The notes under the pieces are model-generated. The model made no database searches. It worked only from the letters and a program-made list of their open reading frames with translations, and was not told where the DNA came from. The translations under genes were made by a program, and so were the position numbers. A DNA stretch of 46,003 bases. Source: Staphylococcus xylosus NJ. Its GTDB lineage: Bacteria; Bacillota; Bacilli; Staphylococcales; Staphylococcaceae. Positions 1 through 5,458 of this stretch are shown here, one piece after another; positions within the stretch are counted from its first letter, which is position 1; each line of letters opens with the position of its first letter. The stretch covers positions 1 to 46,003 of the forward strand of contig NZ_ANMR01000008.1 in assembly GCF_000338275.1 (NCBI RefSeq), in the 5' to 3' direction.

Positions 1-12
1 TGCCCCTGCCAT

Positions 13-87
13 GGCGGTTGTGGCGAAGTGGTTAACGCATCGGATTGTGGTTCCGACACTCGTGGGTTCGATTCCCATCATCCGCCC
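13..87 (+). tRNA. tRNA-His (GTG)
   Basis: Cloverleaf with acceptor GGCGGUU against AUCCGCC, anticodon loop with GTG in 'GATTGTGGTT' and a standard T-arm (GTTCGATTC). One U-U mismatch sits in the acceptor stem. It is the first of a tightly packed series of tRNAs on the same strand, probably the end of a longer operon that starts left of the window. No CCA is encoded at the 3' end. Confidence 0.93.
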
Positions 88-97
88 TCTATATTAA

Positions 98-169
98 TGG
101 GCTATAGCCAAGCGGTAAGGCAATGGACTTTGACTCCATCACGCGCTGGTTCGAATCCAGCTAGCCCAG
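98..169 (+). tRNA. tRNA-Gln (TTG)
   Basis: Acceptor stem TGGGCTA pairs with TAGCCCA. The anticodon loop 'ACTTTGACT' gives TTG, and the T-loop is normal (GTTCGAATC). It lies ten bases after tRNA-His and nine before tRNA-Cys, so it is certainly co-transcribed with them. Confidence 0.94.
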
Positions 170-178
170 TTTTTTATT

Positions 179-249
<71 letters not shown>

Positions 250-259
250 TCATCAAAAT

Positions 260-334
260 GCGGGAGTATTTCAACTTTCAGAATACGTTCCTTCCCGGAA
301 CGTGGTATAGGTGTAAGTCCTATCTTCCGCTCCA
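260..334 (+). tRNA. tRNA-Gly (TCC), non-proteinogenic type, copy 1
   Basis: Acceptor GCGGGAG pairs with CTTCCGC, followed by an encoded TCCA. The anticodon stem CGTTC/GAACG encloses loop CTTCCCG, giving anticodon TCC. The D-loop lacks the usual GG (AACTTTCAGAA) and the T-loop reads TGTAAGT instead of TTCRANY. These are the known marks of the staphylococcal glycyl-tRNAs that supply FemX/A/B for the pentaglycine bridge of peptidoglycan and bind EF-Tu poorly. Part of a four-copy array with a 90-base period. Confidence 0.9.
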
Positions 335-349
335 TAATTTAATAATTAA

Positions 350-424
350 GCGGGAGTAGTTCAACTCTCAGAACACATTCCTTCCCGGGATGAGGTATAG
401 GTGTAAGTCCTATCTTCCGCTCCA
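350..424 (+). tRNA. tRNA-Gly (TCC), non-proteinogenic type, copy 2
   Basis: Same fold as copy 1. The anticodon stem is CATTC/GGATG (one U-G pair) and the D-loop reads AACTCTCAGAA, again without GG. The T-loop is TGTAAGT and CCA is encoded. Copies 2 and 4 resemble each other more than copies 1 and 3. Confidence 0.9.
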
Positions 425-439
425 TAATTTAGTAATTAA

Positions 440-514
440 GCGGGGGTATTTCAACTTTCAGAATACGTTCCTTCCCGGAACGTGGTGTAGGTGTAAGTCC
501 TATCCTCCGCTCCA
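440..514 (+). tRNA. tRNA-Gly (TCC), non-proteinogenic type, copy 3
   Basis: Near copy of copy 1 with the compensated acceptor change GCGGGGG/CTCCGC and anticodon stem CGTTC/GAACG. D-loop without GG, T-loop TGTAAGT, CCA encoded. The spacer to the next copy (TAATTTAATAATTAA) is the same as in the other units. Confidence 0.9.
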
Positions 515-529
515 TAATTTAATAATTAA

Positions 530-604
530 GCGGGAGTAGTTCAACTCTCAGAACACATTCCTTCCCGGAATGAGATATAGGTGTAAGTCCTATCTTCCGC
601 TCCA
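530..604 (+). tRNA. tRNA-Gly (TCC), non-proteinogenic type, copy 4
   Basis: Close to copy 2, with anticodon stem CATTC/GAATG, D-loop AACTCTCAGAA, T-loop TGTAAGT and encoded CCA. It is the last gene of the operon and is followed within ten bases by a terminator hairpin. Confidence 0.9.
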
Positions 605-610
605 TTTATT

Positions 611-634
611 CTTCCTTATGGGAAGTTTTTTTTT
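611..634 (+). terminator. Rho-independent terminator of the tRNA operon
   Basis: CTTCC, loop TTATG, GGAAG, then nine T residues. The stem is short, but the T-run and position directly after the last tRNA-Gly make this the operon end. Confidence 0.75.
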
Positions 635-719
635 ATCTTTTTAGTCTTAACATGTAATCTTATTTTAAATTCTAATATTTGTAGCAATTTCTATATAATA
701 TGGTAATATGAATAATCAT

Positions 720-738
720 AATAGTATTTTGTACTATT
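720..738. promoter_or_regulatory. Inverted repeat upstream of panD
   Basis: Perfect AATAGTA-N5-TACTATT dyad in the AT-rich leader of panD. A TATAAT at 694-699 lies upstream without a convincing -35 element. The dyad could be an operator or a short hairpin; nothing in the sequence decides between them. Confidence 0.3.
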
Positions 739-791
739 AATTTAAACAACATACATTATTATAAATATTTTGTGGTAGGAGATTGTATATA

Positions 792-1178
792 ATGATTAGA
801 ACAATGATGAATGGAAAAATTCATAGAGCGAGAGTTACGGAATCAAATTTAAACTATGTAGGTAGTATTACTATAGATAAAGATTTATTAGAAGCAGTTG
901 ATATATTACCTAATGAAAAAGTAGCTATTGTAAATAATAATAATGGGGCAAGGTTTGAAACATATGTGATTGAAGGTGAACGAGGTAGTGGTAAGATTTG
1001 TTTGAATGGCGCGGCCTCTAGATTAGTTGAAGTGGATGATGTGGTAATCATTATGAGTTATGTTCAACTGAAGGAAGAAGAGCTTTCTACACATGCCCCA
1101 AAAGTTGCTGTTTTGAATGAATATAATCAAATTACACAAATGATTCATGAAGTTGAGAGTGAAGTCATAACTAATTAG
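792..1178 (+). CDS. panD: Aspartate 1-decarboxylase
   Basis: Makes beta-alanine from L-aspartate for pantothenate and coenzyme A synthesis in the cytoplasm. The 128-residue product matches the family length. The self-cleavage site that generates the pyruvoyl group is visible as Gly24-Ser25 in 'NYVGSITID', and the conserved '[11 protein letters not shown]' and '[16 protein letters not shown]' segments follow. The start at ATG 792 is chosen because AGGAG at 777-781 is spaced ten bases from it; a TTG at 783 sits too close to the ribosome site. In S. aureus panD belongs to a panBCD operon, but here it stands alone between tRNA genes. Confidence 0.95.
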   Translation: MIRTMMNGKIHRARVTESNLNYVGSITIDKDLLEAVDILPNEKVAIVNNNNGARFETYVIEGERGSGKICLNGAASRLVEVDDVVIIMSYVQLKEEELSTHAPKVAVLNEYNQITQMIHEVESEVITN

Positions 1179-1206
1179 CATTAATATTTTACTTTGATCT
1201 TTTTAA

Positions 1207-1232
1207 TTCCTCTATATAATTATATAGAGGAA
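1207..1232. terminator. Perfect 26-base palindrome after panD
   Basis: Self-complementary hairpin running from TTCCTCTATATA to TATATAGAGGAA, 28 bases after the panD stop. It has no strong T-run on the plus strand, so it may be a weak terminator or an mRNA-stabilising stem. Apart from this hairpin and the tRNA-Leu promoter, the panD to tRNA-Leu gap (1179-1497) shows no gene. Confidence 0.5.
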
Positions 1233-1389
1233 ATTCATGTTTTATAGATTTTAACTTTTACTTAATTTTTAACATTTATCTAAGTTATTATGCTTAAAGC
1301 TTTGAAGTTGAATAGTGACAAAATTTACAATTTACATTTTAAATTATTGTACTTAAACCTAGCAATTACAGGTTTATTTAATAAATCTA

Positions 1390-1418
1390 TTGACGACAAA
1401 TGTAGTTAGTAATATAAT
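1390..1418 (+). promoter_or_regulatory. Sigma-A type promoter for tRNA-Leu
   Basis: TTGACG (1390-1395), a 17-base spacer and TATAAT (1413-1418): near-consensus housekeeping promoter about 80 bases upstream of tRNA-Leu. Confidence 0.75.
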
Positions 1419-1497
1419 GTATTTATGCCATTTAGAAGTTGTATAATATTTACAGATATAAATGATGATTAATAAATAGTCTCGTATGAGCTATTGA

Positions 1498-1580
1498 GCC
1501 GGCGTGGCGGAATTGGCAGACGCGCGGGACTCAAAATCCCGTTCCTTTTTGGAGTGTCGGTTCGATCCCGACCGCCGGTA
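1498..1580 (+). tRNA. tRNA-Leu (CAA)
   Basis: Acceptor GCCGGCG pairs with CGCCGGT, discriminator A. The anticodon stem CGGGA/TCCCG holds loop CTCAAAA, anticodon CAA. A long variable arm (GTTCCTTTTTGGAGTGTC) and standard T-arm complete a class II tRNA. The phage integrase gene points at it from 200 bases away, so its 3' end or the DNA just downstream is the likely bacterial attachment site; no duplicated fragment was found at the right end of the window. Confidence 0.95.
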
Positions 1581-1614
1581 CTATGACAACATCACAAGAC
1601 ATCAACACAGTTTA

Positions 1615-1645
1615 GAAATCCCGTCTTTACGGGGTTTCTTTTTTT
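1615..1645 (+). terminator. Terminator after tRNA-Leu
   Basis: Ten-base stem GAAATCCCGT / ACGGGGTTTC (one T-G pair) with a CTTT loop and a following T-run. It closes the tRNA-Leu transcript and could also stop integrase transcripts from the other side. Confidence 0.85.
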
Positions 1646-1684
1646 ATGACCTACATTAATTATCATTAAGTTTAAAAATTTTGG

Positions 1685-1761
1685 TCACTGAGTGGACACA
1701 AGGGATATTTTAGTGTGGTCACGTGTCCAAAAATCACTGAATCGATTGGGACATAAGGGAT
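1685..1761. repeat. Putative integrase arm-type binding repeats
   Basis: Two direct repeats: TCACTGA (1685-1691) followed by GGACACAAGGGAT (1694-1706), and TCACTGA (1734-1740) followed by GGACATAAGGGAT (1749-1761). An inverted GTGTCC (1724-1729) lies between them. They sit between the integrase stop and tRNA-Leu, where tyrosine recombinases of the AP2-domain class have arm sites. The role is inferred from position. Confidence 0.5.
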
Positions 1762-1780
1762 AGGGCGATTAAAAGTTGCT

Positions 1781-2827
1781 TTATACTTTACTCATAAGTT
1801 CAACCGTACGTTCTTCATCTTCTGCTAAGGATTCTTTTAGTAGGTGACCATATTTATTTAGCGTGATAGATATATCTGAATGACCTAATCGTTTAGATAT
1901 ATAATATATGTTTACTTGTTTGTAAATTAAATAAGATGCGTGAGTATGTCTGAATGCGTGACTAGTTATATTACGTTTGATGTCTAATTTCTCACATGCT
2001 TGTTTGATTGATTTATTAACACTTGGGTTAGTAATTTGTTCACCATTATGTGTGAATAGGTAACCGCTCAAATTTGCAGGCCGTTTATTCGCATAATCTA
2101 ATAATACTTCGATTAATTCTTTAGATACTTTTACATATCTTGGTGCAGTATCATTTTTTGTACCGTTTAAAAAGACTTCGTTTTTTAGTTGGTTTATGTC
2201 TTCACGTTTTAAATTAATACAATCACTAAAACGTCCGCCAGTTTCAAGCATTAACAATATTATGTGTGTGGATGCTGAAAGGTGTTGTGTGCGTTTCATA
2301 TAATAATCTTTTATCATACTAAGCTCATCTAAATTTAAATACTTATCTGTTTCCTTTTTGACGGGTGGCTTTGTAGAATCAGCTTTTGCATCAAATGTAA
2401 AATTCTTAGTTAATAAACCATCATACATAGCATTTTCTACTAATTTTTTGCATAACGCATTTATTCTTCCTAATTGATCTTGAGATAATTTTTCTTTGTA
2501 CTCAGTTAGAAATTTTTGATATTGTGTTCGATTAATTTTATTGATCGGGACATCGCTAAAATAATTATTTATTTTTTCATAATGTCTATAATTATCTCTA
2601 TATGTTTTTTTAGATACATATGGTTTTTTATATGCTTCAATCCATTCTTTAGCGTATTGAGAAAATGAGATTTTATTATCTAAATCAATACCTTTAGTAG
2701 CTTGATTATATTTTTCATTACCTGCATATTCTGCTTCTTTCTTTGTCCTAAACCCTCCTTTTCGATAGCGTTTTTCATTATATCTAAAATCATATTGCCA
2801 TTTTCCATTACGTTTAATTATATTCAT
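1781..2827 (-). CDS. int: Phage integrase (tyrosine recombinase)
   Basis: Catalyses site-specific integration and, with an excision factor, excision of the prophage. The 348-residue protein has an AP2-like arm-binding N-terminus (about 1-45), a SAM-like core-binding domain (about 55-150) and a catalytic domain. Catalytic residues are Arg199 (GGRF), His290 and Arg293 (SHAFRH), His316 (LGH) and Tyr326 (LNKY). ATG 2827 is chosen because AAGGAGG ends six bases upstream; an ATG at 2833 directly abuts that site. It overlaps the preceding 62-codon ORF by 14 bases, so the two are probably translationally coupled and share the transcript that starts near a LexA box at 3125-3136. Confidence 0.95.
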   Translation of the reverse strand: MNIIKRNGKWQYDFRYNEKRYRKGGFRTKKEAEYAGNEKYNQATKGIDLDNKISFSQYAKEWIEAYKKPYVSKKTYRDNYRHYEKINNYFSDVPINKINRTQYQKFLTEYKEKLSQDQLGRINALCKKLVENAMYDGLLTKNFTFDAKADSTKPPVKKETDKYLNLDELSMIKDYYMKRTQHLSASTHIILLMLETGGRFSDCINLKREDINQLKNEVFLNGTKNDTAPRYVKVSKELIEVLLDYANKRPANLSGYLFTHNGEQITNPSVNKSIKQACEKLDIKRNITSHAFRHTHASYLIYKQVNIYYISKRLGHSDISITLNKYGHLLKESLAEDEERTVELMSKV

Positions 2828-3002
2828 CGTCATCCTCCTTATCTTGTCCATCTATCTTTCTGAAAAAATCAATAAATGTTTCAACCATTTTTTCTACATT
2901 TTCATCTGATGATTCATTTATATATTTTGGAGAAATATTTGTATAGATTTCTTCATTATTCAATTTATTCAAAGCTTCTTTTTTTCTATAACTTAAATTC
3001 AT
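2814..3002 (-). CDS. Small protein coupled to the integrase
   Basis: A 62-residue acidic, mostly helical protein of unknown family with a basic N-terminus (MNLSYRKKEALNK) and an acidic C-terminus (DKEDDDEYN). AAAGGAG lies six bases before its ATG. It overlaps integrase by 14 bases. Position suggests an accessory of integration or excision, but it has no recognisable winged-helix excisionase motif, so that role is only a guess. Confidence 0.7.
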   Translation of the reverse strand: MNLSYRKKEALNKLNNEEIYTNISPKYINESSDENVEKMVETFIDFFRKIDGQDKEDDDEYN

Positions 3003-3020
3003 AATTAACTCCTTTGAAAA

Positions 3021-3110
3021 TTACTTATCTATGTTTTTATAAATCCAATAAATAACTAATGGTAAGATTACAACAGCGTAAGAAGTATAAGTAATAACAG
3101 TGTCTATAAT
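3021..3110 (-). CDS. Candidate hydrophobic micropeptide behind a LexA box
   Basis: A 29-codon open frame with good spacing from AAGGAG (3116-3121) but a non-standard ATT start (3110-3108); no ATG, GTG or TTG is available. The peptide has a short polar start, a hydrophobic stretch with a central proline (YAVVILPLVIYWIY) and a charged end (KNIDK), an arrangement seen in phage and plasmid type I toxins and in small SOS membrane peptides. The LexA box at 3125-3136 lies directly upstream. The coding status is uncertain and rests on the ribosome site, the composition and the stop just before the next gene. Confidence 0.35.
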   Translation of the reverse strand: MIDTVITYTSYAVVILPLVIYWIYKNIDK

Positions 3111-3124
3111 AATATCTCCTTTTA

Positions 3125-3136
3125 GAACGTACGTTC
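3125..3136 (-). promoter_or_regulatory. LexA (SOS) box
   Basis: GAACGTACGTTC fits the Gram-positive LexA consensus GAAC-N4-GTTC exactly and is part of a 14-base perfect palindrome (3124-3137). It lies just upstream of the ribosome site at 3116-3121, with a TATATA about 17 bases further up on the minus strand as a possible -10. It would place the micro-ORF, the 62-residue gene and int under SOS control. Confidence 0.6.
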
Positions 3137-3158
3137 TTTTTGGTTTTAAAAATATATA

Positions 3159-3175
3159 GGGCAGGGGTACTGCCC
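3159..3175 (-). terminator. Weak terminator hairpin between minus-strand genes
   Basis: GGGCAG and CTGCCC form a six-base GC-rich stem with loop GGGTA. On the minus strand it is followed by TATATATTTTT. It would end transcripts coming from the repressor and Ltp genes, so that the int cluster depends on its own promoter. Confidence 0.55.
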
Positions 3176-3183
3176 AAATATGA

Positions 3184-3255
3184 TTATGTAATTAATATAG
3201 CTAAAATTATAACTAAAAAGCACATAGTTAAAGCTATTTTATCTTTGGTTTTGAT
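3184..3255 (-). CDS. Candidate second hydrophobic micro-ORF
   Basis: A 23-codon frame ending in a hydrophobic helix (MCFLVIILAILIT) after a basic start (KTKDK). AAGGAAG (3262-3268) is spaced six bases from an ATC codon and directly abuts an ATA; there is no standard start codon in place. It lies just downstream of the Ltp-like gene. Only weakly supported. Confidence 0.25.
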   Translation of the reverse strand: MKTKDKIALTMCFLVIILAILIT

Positions 3256-3276
3256 AGTTATCTTCCTTTATTTTAA

Positions 3277-4053
3277 TCATTCTAAATGATCTACAGCGTA
3301 TTTTGCTTCGTCAGGAGTAAATTTATCACCAGCATCTGAAGTGAGTTGAGAGTATACTTCATCGTCAGACATATCCATCATATCTAAATAATTTTCAGCA
3401 GATTTCAAAGCGTTCTCATTATAATCTACTTCTAGATTATCGACAGCATATTGAGCCGCATTTTCTGGATATTTGTCACCTGCTGAAGAAGTTAATTGGT
3501 CGTAAATGGCATCTTTAGACATGTGCATTGTATCGGCATATGTTTTAGCTGATCCTAATGCAGCTTTTGCTTCGCGGTTTGGTTTATTTTTGTTCGTATC
3601 TTGTTTAGCTGTAGGTTCTTTTGTATCTTCTTCTATTTTAGATTCTTTATTTACATCATTTTGTACATTTGACTTTTTAGAAGATTCATCTTTTCCATCT
3701 TCCTTATCACTATTATTTTCAAGTTCTTTAATTTCTTTTTTTAAGTCCTTATTTTCTGCGTTTACATTCTTTAATTCTTTCTTTAAATCATTATTCGCCT
3801 GGTTTTCTTGATTGGAGGAGTTATTAACTTTCACATCATCGTTATTTCCGAAACTGCTCAAATAAACTATTACAAATAAACAAGTAATAACAACTCTTAT
3901 CCATAATTTCCATTTTTTGAATCCCCACATTAAAGCTAAACCAATTGGATAAATGAATATAAGTGCTAAAATAACTAATAAACTCCGTTTGTACCATTTT
4001 GATTTTTTAGTTGAACTTTCCATATTCTCGAAAGTTTTAAAATCTTTGTTCAT
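3277..4053 (-). CDS. Membrane protein with two Ltp-type repeats (candidate superinfection exclusion)
   Basis: 258 residues. After a cytoplasmic basic start, two transmembrane segments (SLLVILALIFIYPIGLALMW and WIRVVITCLFVIVYLSS) are followed by an asparagine/lysine/glutamate-rich linker with heptad-like runs (about residues 75-160). Two repeats of about 45 residues then end the protein, each with the pattern AKxYAD/LxMxMSxDxxYxQLTSxAGDKxxxxxAxYAV. The repeats match the Ltp family named after the lipoprotein of Streptococcus phage TP-J34, which blocks DNA injection by related phages. There is no lipobox; the two membrane helices would be the anchor. Start ATG 4053 has AGGGGAA upstream; the frame extends further but without a site. 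Its place next to the repressor fits expression in the lysogen. Confidence 0.75.
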   Translation of the reverse strand: MNKDFKTFENMESSTKKSKWYKRSLLVILALIFIYPIGLALMWGFKKWKLWIRVVITCLFVIVYLSSFGNNDDVKVNNSSNQENQANNDLKKELKNVNAENKDLKKEIKELENNSDKEDGKDESSKKSNVQNDVNKESKIEEDTKEPTAKQDTNKNKPNREAKAALGSAKTYADTMHMSKDAIYDQLTSSAGDKYPENAAQYAVDNLEVDYNENALKSAENYLDMMDMSDDEVYSQLTSDAGDKFTPDEAKYAVDHLE

Positions 4054-4256
4054 TATAAATTCCCCTAATAATATATTTATGTTATAAAAACACATTAGTA
4101 TTAGTTTACAAAAACCATATTATCTTTTGTAGTATGTATAACAAAATATTTTTAACATTTTACACAATTTTGTAATTAATATACAGTTTATCGAAAATGT
4201 AGTTTAATTATTTAATTCATTTGTATTTTCTATTCCGAACAACTTATTTAAACGCA

Positions 4257-4276
4257 CACGTGTACAAAGACACGTG
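4257..4276. promoter_or_regulatory. Hairpin downstream of the CI gene
   Basis: CACGTGT (4257-4263) and ACACGTG (4270-4276) pair around a six-base loop, 53 bases after the repressor stop. No T-run follows on the minus strand, so it may be a weak terminator or a protein-binding dyad. The rest of 4054-4328 is AT-rich and shows no gene. Confidence 0.35.
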
Positions 4277-4328
4277 CATTAATTCGTATAGTATATTTTG
4301 TTGATTTTGTAAATCTATGGTTAAAAAA

Positions 4329-5051
4329 TTAGAGGATAACTCTGCCTGCAAATTTAACATCAGAATCCCCATAAAAATTCATATCTCCATATTTAGGATT
4401 TAGAGAAACTAAACGAATATGATCTTGATATATAAATACTTTTTTAACGTATGCTTCGCCATCTACAACGAATACACCTAATTGTCCACTATTAATACTT
4501 GTATTTTCTTCTACAAATATAATTTCTTTGTGTTCAAAAAGTGGTTCCATAGAATCACCATTCACTTGTAAAGCAAAATCATGAGGTGGTACAACGCCCG
4601 CAGGGTAGTTAACTGTGAATTCTATATCATTTACTAAAGTTTCACCGGTGCCTGCTGACACGTAACCATTTACAGTTACTTCTTCAGTCTTAGAATCTTT
4701 ATATGATTGTAGGTAAATAATATTCTCACCTTGTTGCTGCACTGAGTAATGATGTTCCGCATATGCTAAAACGCGTTTTTGTCTTTTTTCTTCTAGTTTA
4801 CTCGAGACTTCATTTATTTGAGTTATAATATTTTCATTCGAAACTTCACTCATATTTTCTTTTAACAAATCTATAGGTGTAACATTAAAAACACTTGCTA
4901 TTTCTGGTAGTTTTTCTAATTTCGGGCTTCTAACACCTGTTCTCCATCTTGTAATTGTGGTTCTATTGACATCAACAAGTCCGCCAAGCTTTGTATCATC
5001 TATATCATGTTTATTCATTAAATAAGAAAGATTATTCGAAAAAGCACTCAT
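4329..5051 (-). CDS. cI: CI-type repressor, LexA-like self-cleaving
   Basis: Maintains lysogeny by binding the operators between itself and the cro-like gene. The 240-residue protein has an N-terminal HTH_3 domain (about 5-62, with VDVNRTTITRWRTG as recognition region) and a C-terminal peptidase S24 domain (about 120-240). The RecA-stimulated cleavage site is Ala133-Gly134 (VSAGTG). The catalytic pair is Ser167 (NGDSMEP) and Lys203 (AYVKKV). AGGAGG lies nine bases before ATG 5051. The gene is divergent from the early genes, as usual. DNA damage should inactivate it. Confidence 0.93.
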   Translation of the reverse strand: MSAFSNNLSYLMNKHDIDDTKLGGLVDVNRTTITRWRTGVRSPKLEKLPEIASVFNVTPIDLLKENMSEVSNENIITQINEVSSKLEEKRQKRVLAYAEHHYSVQQQGENIIYLQSYKDSKTEEVTVNGYVSAGTGETLVNDIEFTVNYPAGVVPPHDFALQVNGDSMEPLFEHKEIIFVEENTSINSGQLGVFVVDGEAYVKKVFIYQDHIRLVSLNPKYGDMNFYGDSDVKFAGRVIL

Positions 5052-5091
5052 TCATTAATACCTCCTGTTTTTAATTACTTTATACTTCAAT

Positions 5092-5119
5092 AGTATATAA
5101 AAAGTTCCAAAAATGCAAA
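5092..5119 (-). promoter_or_regulatory. Repressor promoter (PRM-like)
   Basis: On the minus strand, TATACT (5097-5092) is preceded 16 bases up by TTTGCA (5119-5114). The -35 region lies in operator O1, so occupancy of O1 should regulate the repressor's own gene. Confidence 0.6.
5103..5118 (-). promoter_or_regulatory. Operator O1
   Basis: AGTTCCAAAAATGCAA on the plus strand, that is TTGCATTTTTGGAACT on the minus strand. It covers the -35 region of the repressor promoter. The same motif occurs three more times up to the end of the cro-like gene. Confidence 0.65.
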
Positions 5120-5165
5120 TAAAAATTCAAATAATGGAAAAAAAATAAAAATATGCTTTTGCTAC

Positions 5166-5181
5166 TTGCAATTTAGGAACT
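5166..5181 (+). promoter_or_regulatory. Operator O2
   Basis: TTGCAATTTAGGAACT, an inverted copy of O1 with two differences in 16 bases. Its first six bases are the -35 element of the early promoter, so a bound repressor would block it. Confidence 0.65.
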
Positions 5182-5194
5182 GTATGTGTATAGT
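5166..5194 (+). promoter_or_regulatory. Early lytic promoter (PR-like)
   Basis: TTGCAA (5166-5171), a 17-base spacer and TATAGT (5189-5194). Transcription should begin near 5201, just at the AGGAGG ribosome site (5202-5207). An upstream in-frame ATG at 5184 is therefore not in the transcript and cannot start the cro-like gene. Confidence 0.7.
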
Positions 5195-5208
5195 ATTAGT
5201 CAGGAGGT

Positions 5209-5222
5209 GTTCCAAAAATGCA
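5209..5222 (-). promoter_or_regulatory. Operator O3 over the cro-like start codon
   Basis: GTTCCAAAAATGCA, identical to the core of O1 and in the same orientation. It lies between the ribosome site and the ATG at 5218, so binding would affect early transcript elongation or the promoter from downstream. Confidence 0.6.
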
Positions 5223-5441
5223 CAAAGTTTTTATAGTTTCCGAAAAGGAGCTAAAAAAACGCAAGAGTACATGGGGGAATTAATCGGAGTTACCGGTCAG
5301 CAATATGGAAAAAGAGAACGAGGAGAAATGTCTATAGATTTAGATGAGGCGCTAACCTTTTCGAAAAATTTGGAAGTGCCAATACACATTTTATTTCCAG
5401 AATATTTTTTTGAACAAAAAGTTCCAAAAATGCACAATTAA
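5218..5441 (+). CDS. Cro-like HTH regulator with out-of-frame start
   Basis: The HTH_3 frame is clear from about 5226: '[20 protein letters not shown]' is helix 1 to helix 2, then '[10 protein letters not shown]' and a C-terminal helix with LFPEYFF. The only ATG with a good ribosome site (AGGAGG 5202-5207, ATG 5218) lies one base out of phase and would stop after 21 residues. In-frame starts at 5166 and 5184 precede the predicted transcription start. A seven-A run at 5253-5259 could allow a -1 slip back into the frame, but the HTH match already begins before that run. So this is either a one-base lesion, a base-calling error or a recoded gene. The function would be to repress the repressor promoter during the lytic switch. 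Confidence 0.7.
5421..5434 (-). promoter_or_regulatory. Operator-like repeat O4 at the end of the cro-like gene
   Basis: GTTCCAAAAATGCA again, exact, inside the last codons of the cro-like gene. It encodes part of 'VPKMHN'. A distal operator could support repressor looping with O1-O3, but it may be a shared relic of the same sequence duplication. Confidence 0.5.
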
Positions 5442-5458
5442 TATTAGGAGGGTTTAAA

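Noticed and set aside
260..604. Four-copy 90-base repeat as CRISPR or as riboswitch/T-box array
   Set aside because: The repeat units fold as complete tRNAs with encoded CCA, and the 15-base spacers are near-identical, so neither CRISPR nor T-box fits.
3506..3811. Plus-strand ORF opposite the Ltp-like gene
   Set aside because: Shadow of the minus-strand gene: Ser/Phe-rich translation, no ribosome site.
5184..5220. ATG 5184 as start of the cro-like gene
   Set aside because: It lies between the -35 and -10 of the early promoter, upstream of the predicted transcript start, and has only a weak AGGA upstream.
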